A stretch of DNA of 64,000 nt from Bettongia penicillata ogilbyi (Eukaryota; Chordata; Mammalia; Diprotodontia; Potoroidae): NCBI GenBank assembly GCA_023548195.1, contig JAJHZJ010000696.1, positions 1,923,843 to 1,987,842 of the forward strand. Direction: 5' to 3'. Below, one piece after another: positions 1 through 15,660 of the stretch. A program made the position numbers and the translations under genes. Position 1 is the stretch's first letter. The number at the start of each line of letters is the position of its first letter. The notes beneath the pieces were generated by a model, which did not search any database, had not been told where the DNA came from, and saw nothing but the letters and a program-made list of their open reading frames with translations.

Positions 1-1348
1 GGGAATGAGATGGATGAAGGATTGTGAGTGGCACAAGAGCCCAGACGAGGCCAGATCTCATTACTCAGTTGGCAGAGCCAGTTACCCTGCCTTTATGACT
101 GTAGATTTGCCCCAGGCTGTAGATTAGCAGTGCCCATAGAGTGGCAAGAGCCATACCTCACCAGAGGGTGTGGGCTTTGGGTGATATAGAGAGGGCAGGG
201 TTCTCAGCATTTACCAGGAGGTCTTGGTTGGTTAGGGAGGCAGGCAAGTCCAGAAGGAGGCTAATAGACTAGGAGAAGAGGGGAGGGAGGTGTCAGAGCA
301 GGTTCAATGACAGTGAGGGAGTGGAATCAGGGAAGGGGAGGGAGTGTCTGGGTTCTGGGTCTTGAAGTTTAACCATACCAGTGAGGCCATGTGTGTAGGC
401 AGGATTTTGAGCCGGGAGCTTTCTCCTGGCAGGGTGCTAGGCACTGTGCCGGGAGAGGGCAGCAAAGTGCATGGTTGTATGAACTTTGAAGAGATGACTG
501 TGGAAGCGGTGACGGGGAGCGAGGAATATGGCAGCACTTTGGCCCTGCCTTTGATTTAGGAGCGGCCCCAGTGCAGATCTTGCCTCAGACACTTACCTCC
601 CTGGCCACATCATTTCACCTTTCTGAGCCAGTTTTCTCATCTCTAAAATGGGGCTAAGTAGAGCGCCAGCTCCTAGGGTTTTGTGACGATCAGAGGAAGT
701 GATATCTGTAAATTTTAAAGCACTACATAAATGATAACTGTTACTGCTACGATTATCATTATTTTTATTATTCAACGTGAATGTAGGAGGGAGAAAGACA
801 GAGAAGAAACAGGGGGAAATGGAATAGGGGGAACAGCTACCCAGGAGAGAAACTTAGGGGAGATCTATGATTTCAAAGCCCAGCCCCTCTGTTTCTCTGT
901 CTTGTTCATTCAGTGTGGCCTGCTTCTGACACCTTGGCTGGTGTTGGTTTTGCATTTTCCCTTCGGTGTGGTCCTTTGACCCTCCCTGTCCTCTCCTCAG
1001 CCTCCAGGCCTCTCCCTTCCTCTCTGCACCCCTGACCCTCTATCTTTCTCCAGATGATCGCTATCTTAGTCTCCAGGAGCATCTGGCAGGGATGCAGCCC
1101 ACCCTCATGGCCCTTTCAGTGGGAGCTCAGACACTTCAGGATTTACCAGCACAAGGATCTGAGTTAATCTAGCAGGGTTGCGTATTTATAGTTTTACAAA
1201 GAGCTCACTGTATAGTGCTAGTTTTCTATGATTTATGTTAACAAATTCTAAAGTCAAATCAGATTTGAACTGTAGGCTTCAGACAAAAGGGATTTGTGGA
1301 CTGAGCCATATTCTCCTAATGTTCTTTTAAAAACATTCATTTTTTTAG
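1..1348 (+). other. BBS7 intron with a CORE-SINE/MIR
   Basis: No coding exon is visible. Positions 575-770 look like a tRNA-derived CORE-SINE/MIR in plus orientation, with the typical phrase 'catctctaaaatggggct' and a tail rich in TTATTATT. Positions 170-330 are weakly L2-like on the minus strand. A run of intronic pyrimidines leads to the acceptor at 1347-1348. Confidence 0.55.
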
Positions 1349-6216
<4,868 letters not shown>

Positions 6217-7070
6217 ACTGTAAAACGCACACCGCGCATCAGAGAGGCCCAGGGTGTGAAAGGGTATTTGTCCACTTGATCCCAGGTTAGATTGATGACA
6301 TGTTCCCAGTTTGGACTCATCTCAAATGGATCATCTGGATGTCATTCTGACATTTTTCAGGAAATTGTATTTTTGGTGAGATGGTTCTTTAAAAAAATGA
6401 CAACTTTTTTTTACTTTCAATCAAAAAAAAGCTAATTTTGAGAGTTGTGAAGGTGACTTACTGATGCATCCTTGAGTATTGCTGTTTTGAAAGTAGTTAC
6501 ATTCCAGTATGGCAGGAGAATTGGTTTTAGGGTTTCAAACATGCTTTCACACTATTCCCACGCGATCCTTATGACACCCTCAGCAGGTACAATGGATCAT
6601 CATTGTTACCACTTTCCAATGAGGGAGCATCATGGGAATGCACTTTGAGAGTTGTCAGGGTCTCACTTTACATGACTTGTTCCAGACCCCATAGCTAGTT
6701 AAGTGTCTGAGCTGGACTTGACCGCTGGTTCTCTGACTCCTAATCCACATGTCTCCCGTTAGATCCACCATGATTTCTTTGTATAGGTAATGCCCTTGGT
6801 CTTCTGATTATTGTTCCAGTAATGGCTGTGCTTATGCTAAACAATAAAGCTGGTGGAGTCTTCTGGCTCATCTTCTGTGGGTCTGATGGCCCCCATGTGA
6901 GAGGTGGCACCCTGGCTGTGCCCAGCCATGGAGAACAAGGACTGGCTTCCTGACTTGGCTTACAAGCCATAGGGGAGGTGCCAAGTGATGCTGCAAAGGT
7001 GAGGGAGGGAGGGAATCTTCTTGCCAGTTATCTGTCAGCTACCATTTTCTAGTCTTTGAGGAATAAAGGA
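6217..7070 (+). other. BBS7 3' UTR and downstream, with embedded MIR
   Basis: Non-coding sequence follows the BBS7 stop. A minus-strand MIR-like segment lies at about 6540-6750, with CATAGCTAGTTAAGTGTCTG in its core. AATAAA signals at 6843-6848 and 7062-7067 are candidate transcript ends. Confidence 0.65.
6843..6848 (+). terminator. BBS7 polyadenylation signal (candidate)
   Basis: An AATAAA hexamer lies 627 nt after the BBS7 stop. A second AATAAA is at 7062-7067. Which one is used cannot be told from the sequence. Confidence 0.55.
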
Positions 7071-7815
7071 CACATACGCTGTAGGATTAAATGACATTCC
7101 TTTTCAATGAACATCGTGGTATTTATGAGCAATCCAAAAATAACCGTCTGGCTAAACGAATGGTGGTTTTCCAGGATGGGATGTTTGTTTGTATGAACAG
7201 TGAGAGAACGATTTAAACCAGGAACATGGTGGGCCGCCCTCCGTTCTGTGTTGGCCTACTTTAAATTTGAAAATGGCATTTAAGACCTCGAGTCTGCCGT
7301 GCCCTGAGGCACTTTCAGAGGGGATTCCTGGCATGAGGAGGATGCTGGGCGGGGGGCTCCGTCTGTCTTAGGCTGCCCCCAGTCTCTCCAAGATACCCCC
7401 CCCCAAGGGGCAGCCGCGTGTTCCGCAGGCATCCTGGGCCAGGCTGGGGCCCTGGGGGCAACTGTTCTGGGGTGGGAAGGGAGTGATGTGGACGCTGGAG
7501 GCTGGCATTCCTCCTTGGAAGGGGCTGGCTGCGCCCTCCCGGCCATTTCTGACAGCTTTCCCGTCCTCACCTGCCAGGAGCTGCCCGTGCCCTAGCTCCC
7601 CTCGGGCGGCTTCCTTTGCCCCCTCCCCGGGCCGGGTGGTCTCCTCTGCCCCCACCCTGGGACTGGGGAAGGCTCAGCCTTGGTGCCCGGCGCCCCTCCC
7701 CATCTCCCCGAGCCGGGGGCGGCAGGGGCGGGGCAGGGAGGAGGCTCCTCCCCTCTCCCTTCCCCCGCCCTCTCCCCTCCCCCTTCCCTCTCCCTCCCCC
7801 CGCCCGCGTGCGCGG

Positions 7816-7875
7816 TGACGTGACGACGCCCGCGGCTGCCATTGGCTCATTTCAATAGTCGCGGGACGCTTGAAC
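7816..7875 (+). promoter_or_regulatory. CCNA2 cell-cycle promoter: CRE-like, CCAAT, CDE, CHR
   Basis: In order: TGACGTGA (7816-7823, one base off the CRE palindrome), inverted CCAAT as ATTGG (7841-7845), TAGTCGCGGG (7856-7865, the CDE) and CTTGAAC (7869-7875, the CHR). This order and spacing match the well-studied human cyclin A2 promoter. There the CHR/CDE recruit DREAM/MuvB for repression in G0/G1, and NF-Y and CREB/ATF bind the upstream sites (established knowledge). There is no TATA box. The CDE-CHR spacing is tight and appears conserved, so S/G2-phase expression is inferred. Confidence 0.92.
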
Positions 7876-8047
7876 CGCGGAGACGAGAGCCCGGGGCCGC
7901 GGCCTGGGCAGCGGCTGGAAGCGGGAGCTGCTGCGGCCGCCCGGGGCCTAGCGCGTGTCGGTGCGCGGTGCGGCCGGCCCGGAGTGCGCCAAGCGCCCGG
8001 AGGGAGCGGGGAGCGCGGGCCTGGGCCCGGCGGGCTGGCCCCCCGCC

Positions 8048-11000
8048 ATGCTGGGCCACACGGCGGCGGGGCCCCGGGCCGCCGGCCCCGACGAGAACCA
8101 GGAGAACGTGCACCCGGACAAGCGCGGCGGCGCCGAGCCCGCCAGGACGCGCACCGTGCTGGGCGTGCTGCGGGCCAACGTGCGGGCCCCGGGCCCCGGC
8201 CCCGGCCCGGCGGCCGCCCTGGCCCCGCAGAAGTCCAAGAGCCGCAGGGTGAGGCGCGGGGGGGGCGCGGGCGGAACCCCGAGGCCCCGGGTTCCCGCGC
8301 GGGCGGGACCTGTGCGCGCGCGGGCTCGGGGCGGGGGGGGGCCGGGGCCGGGGGGGGCCGGGGCAGAGCTCGGAGCCCTCGGGCCCGGCCGGCGTTTGCG
8401 CGGGATCGCTGCGGGAGCGGCGCGGGGCCCCTCCCCTCCCCCCAGGAAGTGGCAGCTGTCAGGCGCGGGGGTGGGGGCCCCACGCCGGCCCGGGGTGCCC
8501 AGGGGCGCCGCCCGGCTCGGGCTCACCCGCCAGCCTTTGCAGGTGGCTGCGCCCCTCCGGGATGTCCCGCTGCAGGATGAGCAGGCTCCCGTCCCGCCCT
8601 GGAACAACACCGGCAAGCAGCCCGCGTTCACCATTCACGTGGATGAGCCCGAGGCCGACCCTGGCAAGAAGCCCCCCGGGCCCAGGAGGGACGACTTGGA
8701 GGACCAGGCGCTGGCCTTCCAGTCGGCCACGGCCCTGCAGGACGCCCGGAGGCCCCTGGTGCCCCTGGATTACCCCATGGACGGCAGCTTCGGTAGGGTG
8801 GTCGGGGTGGTGTGGGCACCCCGGAGGGGCCGGGCCGGGGATCGGGGGGAGTGGGCACCCCGGAGGGACCGGGGCAGAGCCGGGACTGGTCCAGCCCGGG
8901 AAGCCAAGTTGTCTGGCCCCAGACCCTTCTGTCATGGCTCAGGCTGCGCGGAGTGCCCCCCAAACGTGGGGTGCGCAGGAGGGTGGTCTCCGCCCACCTG
9001 GGACCCACGAGTCCGCAGCCAGGACCTTCACCCTGGGCTCACTTGGATTTGGCAGCTCCCACAAAACTCAGGGCTATAAAGCCAGTAGCATTGCTAGAGG
9101 CAGCAGAGAGAGGAAGACCCGAGTTCAAATGCAGCCTCCCCTGCGACCCTGGGCATCCATTTCACTTCTCAGCTAGTTTCTTCAGCTGTGAAGTGGGCAT
9201 CAGGACCACACTTGCCTCCCAGGGCTGTGTGAGCATGGGAGGGGACAGCATTTGTGAAGTGTGGTTAACCCGTGCTACCTCAACGCCCTGTTGCTGTTAC
9301 TGCATGTTAAGTCGGCTGAGAGCCGCCCGATAGAATTACTCATTGACAGCCACAGTGTGCCCGGACTGACTTGGTAGACTTAGGGCTTCTCAGCAATGCA
9401 AGGCCCTAAAACGTTTCCACGGGACTCATGATGGAAAATGCCCTCCACACCCAGAGAAAGAACGGTGGGGTCAGAATGCAAAAGGAAGCCACGGGTTTTT
9501 TTTGTTTTCTTTCTCATGGTTTCTCCCATTCATTCTAATTCTTCTATACAAAAAGACTAATGTGAAAATATATTTAATAGGAATGTATGTGTAGGGCCCA
9601 TAACAGATTGCAAGCTGTCTTGGGGAGGAGGGAGGGAGCAAGGGAGAGAAAATTTAAAACTTACAGAAGTGAATGTTGAAAACTAAAAATAAATTTTAAA
9701 AAAAAAGAATTACTCACCAAGTAGGATAGTATCAGTTCCATTGGAGTCCCTAAAATGCAAGGAAGGTGTCTGTAAGATTTTATGCTAGCGCTATGACCTT
9801 GCATGCCTTCTCTTGTGAACCTCAGTTTCCTTCTTCAAAGAATGAGAATGTTGGTGCTTCTCACTGAACTGAAGAAAGCACTTGGTATAGCTAAAGTGCT
9901 ATAGAAATTCAAATTGTCGGTGTTATAACTAGAGATGCCTAGAAAGAGGACTGATGGCATTTATATGAATTCCATTTACCAGGGTCACAGGTTGACTGGG
10001 GTCAACCACCTGACTTTCTGCCATTTAAACACTTATGAAAATAAAATAAATCTTTGCTCTGTCTCTTCTGGAATTTCCTCAGAATCTCCCCTTACTATGG
10101 ACATGTCAGTGGTACTGGAACCGGAGGAAAAGCCACCAAATGTCAATGAAGTCCCTGACTACCATGAAGACATCTATCTGTACCTTAGGGAAATGGAGGT
10201 AAAACTGAGTTTGTGAAGGGACTGCTTGCTAGTGGGAACAGCGGACAGGGTCCAGCTGCCCTGACTCTCAGCTGTTCGCTTCTCTTACTAGGTTAAATGT
10301 AAGCCCAAGGTAGGCTACATGAAGAAGCAGCCCGACATCACCAACAGCATGCGTGCCATTTTGGTGGACTGGCTGGTGGAGGTGGGGGAAGAGTACAAGC
10401 TCCAGAACGAGACTCTCCACTTGGCTGTGAACTACATTGACAGGTTCCTGTCCTCCATGTCTGTGCTTCGGGGGAAGCTTCAGCTGGTGGGGACGGCTGC
10501 CATGCTCCTTGCCTCGTAAGTCAGCCCCCAGGGGTGGGATGCAGGATTGAACAACTTACTGGTCACCTCTGGAACCAGGCCTGCTTTCAGGGGCCTAACA
10601 GTGGAGGCAGAGGCGTGCAGAACAGACGTGACGGTGTCACACGTACAGGCCAGCAGGCTGACTTGTGCTGCTGACAGGGACAGGGCTGGCGAGAACTTTT
10701 CATTTTCCAAAATGTTAGTGTGTTGGTCTGGCTTAGAGGAGACCTGGGCTCAGCAAGGAGCACAACTTCGTATGGCTTTCTTTTTCTTCTGTGAGTGTAG
10801 GAGGCAGTGTTTAGGAGAGGGGTTTCCATGTTTCAGAGGTGGGTCGTTCAGGTCGTGGAGGGCAGCACTGCCTCAGAAGGTGGAGCCCCACTTGGGTTAA
10901 TGGGTGCCTCCTTCCGCAAAGGGCTTCCATCTCCAGCAGCAGCCGTATGCTTTATGGGAGTGTTGGCACTGCCGCTGTTTGAGTGTGGCCCCTCTGTCCT

Positions 11001-14000
11001 GCCCCTCCACAATGCCACCGCTGCCCTTCTGGCTTCACGCCATTCCCGGTCTTGGTGCCCATGCTTCTTTGGTTTCCTACACCTCAGTAACTCTTCCTGG
11101 CACACAAAACTGCTTTATTGCTTTGGTTTTAGCATCAGTGATTCCTGAAGCATTGGCAGGACTCTTCCAAACGTCTAGCCACATAAATTACCTTCCTTGA
11201 TTCAACGGCCGGAACAAATCAGAACCATGTCATTTGAACCTTCACACACGATGAGGGCCCAAGGCAGGCTGAGTGCCTATGGCAGAGCCAAAGCTGGGGA
11301 GAGAAGGTCAAGTCCAATCTTACTCTCCTGGTGAAGCATCTGAGGCCTAGAGCAGGGAAGGAACCACTTAGAATCTGGTGACAGCAGAGCTGCATTTCTG
11401 CCAGGTCTGTGCATGCCAGCTGCGTTTGGTGAGCATGAAGCCTTCATGATGTCCCAGTGTCTCTGCTATTGAGGAGCTGGAAATTCAAAGACCAAGGAGT
11501 CTGCCCCTAGAGAGCCTACCTCCTGAGTGGGGCTGGTGTGCAGATGAAAATAGATGGCAGGAAAGAGCAGGAGGTGGGAGAGGATTTATTCAGGGGCAGT
11601 TGTCAGGGAGGCCTCATGGCAGAGGGGCCATGAAGGAAGCTTCAGCAGGCAGGGTTTTAAGTGCTGGAGATAAGGAGTGAAGATATTCCAGAACTGGGGG
11701 ACATTCTGTGCAAAGGAAGAGTAAGAAGGCATTTGGATATTGCTTGAATTGTAACCGAGGTATCTGGATGTGATCCCAGAGGCTTGTGTAGTAACACCTG
11801 TAGGACGGTTGCAGAGACCAAGTGGGAAGTTACTGTGGTCGTCCAGGTGAGAGAGGAGAGCCAGAACGGGGAATGGGGGCTGTGAGGAGAAGATGTGAAG
11901 ACAGACTTGGCAGTGCGTTGTCTTTGGGTAACGTCAGAGATAACTGAGGTGGTGAGCCTGCGTGGTTGGGAGCACAGTGGTACCCTTGGTGGAAATGGGA
12001 GAATTAGGAAGAGGAGCTGTGGTTTGGACTCTGAGGCATTGGCTGTGCTGCCTGGAGACTGTGTGGGGGTAGTGAGCGTGTGGCTGTATTGCCAGGCATT
12101 GGATTGGCAAACAGGAGGCCCTCGGACCAAAGCCATGCCAGGCTGTGAATGACAGCATTATCGAATTCATGGCAGGCCTCAGTCAAGCTTCTACTGGCAG
12201 TTTGGACAATGAAGGCAAGTTTTGATTTTGAGTACTTTCTTTCACTGTAGAAAGTTTGAGGAGATCTATCCCCCAGAAGTAGCCGAGTTTGTATACATCA
12301 CTGATGATACGTACACCAAGAAGCAGGTCCTGAGAATGGAGCACCTGGTGCTCAAAGTGCTGGCTTTCGACCTTGCTGCCCCAACGATCAACCAGTTCCT
12401 CACTCAGTATTTCCTCCATCAGCAGCATGCCAATTCTAAAGTGGAAAGTTTAGCAATGGTAAGTGACGCAAAGGTGTCCCTGTCATGCACTGCCTGGCTT
12501 TGCCCGCTGGGGCCAAATGACTCTAAGCCCATTCCTACAAAGCAGCCCTTCACATAGTTGAAGACAAGTTCCTACGTCAGGAATTTTTGGGGGTCCTGGA
12601 TCCCTTCTCAGAATGCTTTGAACACATAAAATATCACCCAGGAAAACGAGTGGTGGTGAAATACAATTAGCAAAATATTGGGCATGTTCATGGACTGTTA
12701 GGAGCCCTTGGCCCAGGCCTTCTCTTTTCCAGCTTAACTCCCCCAGCTCCTCCAGCCTCCTAGGGCCTAACCCGCAATCTCTTCACCAGCCTCCCTGTCC
12801 CTGGCCTGTTATCATCTCTCCATTTAAGTGTGAGGCTCACAGAGGCCCAGAGCCAACAGGAAAGCTATTTTTTAATAAGGATTATTGTGCAGAAAAGACT
12901 GTAATTGGTAGCTTATTAAATATATCTACCAGGTTAGTATTCTGTTGTTAATGTTAACACATAAAACTTGTTAACGTCTTAGGTAGAAATGAAATTTACG
13001 TAATCGCTAAACGTGAAAACTTTTACATTTCTAGTTCCTTGGAGAATTGAGTTTAATTGATGCTGACCCGTATCTGAAATACTTACCATCAGTTACCGCA
13101 GGAGCTGCCTTTCATATAGCCCTCTACACGATCACTGGGAAAAGCTGGGTATGTACTGATGGTCTAGGAATAAATTACGCTGAAACTTAAAATTGTGGTG
13201 GGTTCCTGATTTCCTTTTATGAAAAAGAAAAGCCAGTATTATGACAGCTCATTTCTAGAGGCGTGTTTGGCTTACAAAGCACTTTTGGGAAACAGTCCTG
13301 TGACATGGGTAGAACAAGTATTCCTCTGCTTTACAGAAAAACAAGCAGGTTATTAAGCTAAGGAAGTGAACAACATTAAGAGGCCTCCAATCAAAGGGCA
13401 GAGAAACTGCAGCTACATAGGTAGCCCAGAGCCTCTGTTCTGTGGGTCAAGCTTTAACTCAATCTATTTCAAGGATCTTTTGAGTCTGAAGAATAGGGAA
13501 TGATGAAAAGATAGTTAACTGACCTGCTTCTGGAGGAGCCACCAGGTCATTCTCAGTTGGGTGGGTCTTTCATGTTCCCGGGGAAAAGGGATCTTTTTTG
13601 CCCTCACTATAAATGAGCCTCTTACTTCTCTGCTCTTACCTCTTTCTTGTAGCCTGAGTCATTAATCCAACAAACAGGATACACCTTGGAAAGTCTTAAG
13701 CCATGTCTAATGGACCTCCACCAGACCTACCTCAGAGCACCACAGCATGCACAGCAGTCTATACGAGAAAAATACAAGACACCAAAGTAAGAACTGTGCT
13801 TGGGTGGAAATCTTTTCATGTAACAACCCCTGTGAAGCAAGCACCTTTCTGTCAGTGTGGCTGCATAGCCTTTTCATGAATAAACAATCTGTTACTGAGG
13901 TTAGAATATGACATTTAAAAGCCAGGGAGCATTTACTAAGTGCCTACTGTGTGCCCTTCAGGCAGCTGTGCTCAGTGCAGGGGATACAGAAAGGGCAGTA

Positions 14001-14463
14001 TCTTCCCGGGCCCTCATGTGGGAGGATTAGATGGGACTCCCCATCTTCTGTGGGGGCACAGGTATGAGGCCTCTGACTTGTCAAGAGAAAGAGGATTTGG
14101 GGAGCAAACATAGGCTACCCTGAATGTCTGCGGGGCTTTGCACATCCTCAAGTGGTTGTGAAATCATTAATTTCTACTGTCCTCATCCGAGCCTCTATTA
14201 TGCCACATGAACTACATCCCTGTCTTGGGAAGCTGTCGCCGTTAAATCTCTAAATTCATAGACATCAGGTAAACAGATCCGTGTTTGTAAAAGCGTTGTG
14301 GTCTATCCCACTGGGAGCTCACTAGTTATCTTAGCCAAAGCTGGGATAAGCAGAAGCTGCTCCTCCAAGAGGAAGAAGGCTGAATTTCCCTTTCACTTTC
14401 TCTCTCTTTCCCAGGTACCATGGTGTATCCCTCATCAACCCTCCAGAGACACTAAACTTATAG
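8048..14463 (+). CDS. CCNA2: Cyclin A2 (CCNA2), complete, 8 exons
   Basis: Coding exons: 8048-8248, 8543-8792, 10083-10198, 10292-10515, 12251-12458, 13035-13148, 13653-13786 and 14415-14463 (stop TAG). All are GT-AG with matching phases and encode 431 aa; human is 432. Cyclin A2 activates CDK2 in S phase and CDK1 in G2, in nucleus and cytoplasm. The N-terminus (exon 1) is proline/alanine/glycine-rich and diverged but keeps [11 protein letters not shown] and a destruction box [10 protein letters not shown] (residues 35-44, RxxLxxLxxN) for APC/C. The cyclin box starts near residue 200 with the substrate-docking MRAIL motif at 209-213, then [20 protein letters not shown] and [19 protein letters not shown]. 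The C-terminus ends PPETLNL. ATG 8048 is the first start in the frame matching the human N-terminus (MLG). No break is seen. Confidence 0.98.
8249..8542 (+). other. CCNA2 intron 1, G-rich (quadruplex-prone)
   Basis: This short intron is packed with G-runs on the coding strand, notably about 8257-8370, with several runs of 7-9 G separated by 2-5 bases. It meets the simple four-run pattern for G-quadruplexes many times over. The acceptor CCTTTGCAG is at 8534-8542. Confidence 0.75.
8793..10082 (+). other. CCNA2 intron 2 with SINE and L1 3' end
   Basis: 8803-8880 holds two imperfect copies of a G-rich unit of about 39 bp containing GTGGGCACCCCGGAGGG. About 9075-9305 is a plus-strand CORE-SINE (GAAGACCCGAGTTCAAATGC core). 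About 9425-9708 is a 5'-truncated marsupial L1 3' end. About 9790-9930 is MIR-like. No exon is seen. Confidence 0.6.
9425..9708 (+). mobile_element. L1 3' end, 5'-truncated
   Basis: It carries the phrases shared by marsupial L1 3' UTRs: CATGATGGAAAATGCC, CCAGAGAAAGAAC, GAGAGAAAATTTAAAACTTA and GAATGTTGAAAACT, ending in an A-rich tail at about 9688-9706. The same set recurs at 35.71-35.97 kb and 58.27-58.98 kb. Confidence 0.75.
10516..12250 (+). other. CCNA2 intron 4 with L2 remnant
   Basis: About 11560-12010 resembles a minus-strand L2 segment (phrases such as AAGTTACTGTGGTCGTCCAG and GTGAAGACAGACTTGG). 10516-11550 shows no clear family. No exon is recognised between the acceptor and donor. 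Confidence 0.45.
13149..14414 (+). other. CCNA2 introns 6 and 7
   Basis: The two introns flank exon 7 (13653-13786). 13255-13375 looks MIR-like on the minus strand. 13925-14010 is a minus-strand L2 end (TTTACTAAGTGCCTACTGTG). Nothing else is recognised. Confidence 0.5.
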
Positions 14464-14742
14464 AGAACGAGAGACTCGGAGCTATAACGCTGGCAGGTGC
14501 TATGCTGGACAGTTTTTATCGTGGGCCCATGTTTCTTCACAAAGAATCATTACTTCACAAAGGACAAGTTGTGGTCAATTACAGATTATGAAGTACCATT
14601 TTTGATTTTTATGATTTTAAATGTAAATCTTTTTTACGTGCAATTGTACTGCATATTTAGCTGCAGATGTAAGTGGTGTTGTTTATGCATAGTGAGTATT
14701 AACCAAGCCTGTACCTATAATAAGAATTTGGTGACCTCTGTG

Positions 14743-14772
14743 GTTTGCCTAACCACAAGTGGTTAGGCAAAC
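14743..14772. repeat. Perfect 14-bp inverted repeat with 2-nt spacer
   Basis: The left arm GTTTGCCTAACCAC (14743-14756) and right arm GTGGTTAGGCAAAC (14759-14772) are exact reverse complements around AA. In the CCNA2 transcript this would fold as a strong stem-loop about 280 nt after the stop. Confidence 0.95.
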
Positions 14773-15080
14773 AAGTGAAAACTGGCTCACCCGCGGGAGT
14801 GTTTGGACATGGACAGTGTGGTACAGGAGAGTCCGGCAGGATTTTCCAGGATGAAGTTTAGACCTTGGTGACCCTCCCTGTCTTGGCTCATACCTGTTTT
14901 CCTAAGATTGGTGTTGTCCAGGAGAGCATCAGTGCCTGAGCTCCGATGGCTCTTCCAGGGTAGGACGGGCAGGGTTTCTGGAGCAAGTCCCCTGCAGAAG
15001 AGCTGTGTGTGCACCACCCATCAGTGCTTGGCTGTACTGCGCCTGCTGCCCCCGTGGTATGAAATAGAATGAGATTGCAA

Positions 15081-15204
15081 ACAAACCATGTGTATCCCTT
15101 CTCTTGATGATGCCTGCCACTCCTTGGAGCTGACAACCCCAGACAAACCATGTGTATCCCTTCTCTTGATGATGCCTGCCACTCCTTGGAGCTGACAACC
15201 CAGA
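15081..15204. repeat. 62-bp tandem duplication
   Basis: A unit starting ACAAACCATGTGTATCCC begins at 15081 and again at 15143. The two copies agree over about 59 bases, so the duplication is recent. It lies in the CCNA2 3' region. Confidence 0.95.
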
Positions 15205-15581
15205 GGGAGCTGCTGATGGGCAGAAGGGCCTTTCCCTACAGATGGAAATGTGTAAGCCTTCTTTTGCAGGCTCAGTGATGTTGACAAAACCAAACAGAAG
15301 GGAAGAAACTCCAAGTCATCCTTTCTATCACTAATGGATTGGAGAGCTGGCAACTGGCAGGACACGGCACCTGGCTACAAAATGAAAATCTGACATACAA
15401 TAGAAACAGGCCCCATGTTTTGGGTAAAAGAAATATTCTGAGAGATTAAGTGACAACTCCAGGGCCACAGCTCTCCGTCAGACCATGCTGCCTGCCTCTG
15501 GGCCTTCCCCTCACCTGTCTGCAATCACAAGTAGTTCAGCCTCTCAAATTAATCCAAGGACACGAGATGTTTTCTAGATAC

Positions 15582-15587
15582 TTTATT
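15582..15587 (-). terminator. EXOSC9 polyadenylation signal
   Basis: TTTATT on the plus strand is AATAAA on the minus strand, 74 nt after the EXOSC9 stop. This would give a short 3' UTR. Confidence 0.75.
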
Positions 15588-15660
15588 TTAAATCACGAAA
15601 AAACATGTACAAATACGCAACAGTCCTAAATGTACTTTCCAATAGTGTATTTTGCAAGCT

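Larger units (their letters stand above)
7560..8560. promoter_or_regulatory. CpG island over the CCNA2 promoter and exons 1-2
   Basis: The stretch is extremely GC-rich with dense CpG. It spans the core promoter, 5' UTR, exon 1, intron 1 and the start of exon 2. The GC bias makes all six reading frames open here, so overlapping long frames are spurious apart from the CCNA2 frame. Confidence 0.9.

Noticed and set aside
7674..9333. Several long overlapping open frames on both strands (up to 374 aa)
   Set aside because: They lie in a CpG island where GC bias removes stops. Only the CCNA2 exon 1 and exon 2 frames match a protein and have splice sites.
15081..15204. CRISPR-like direct repeats
   Set aside because: There are only two adjacent units without spacers, in a vertebrate genome; it is a tandem duplication.
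15021..15365. Minus-strand frame with an internal peptide repeat
   Set aside because: The repeat comes from the 62-bp DNA duplication. Nothing else supports coding.
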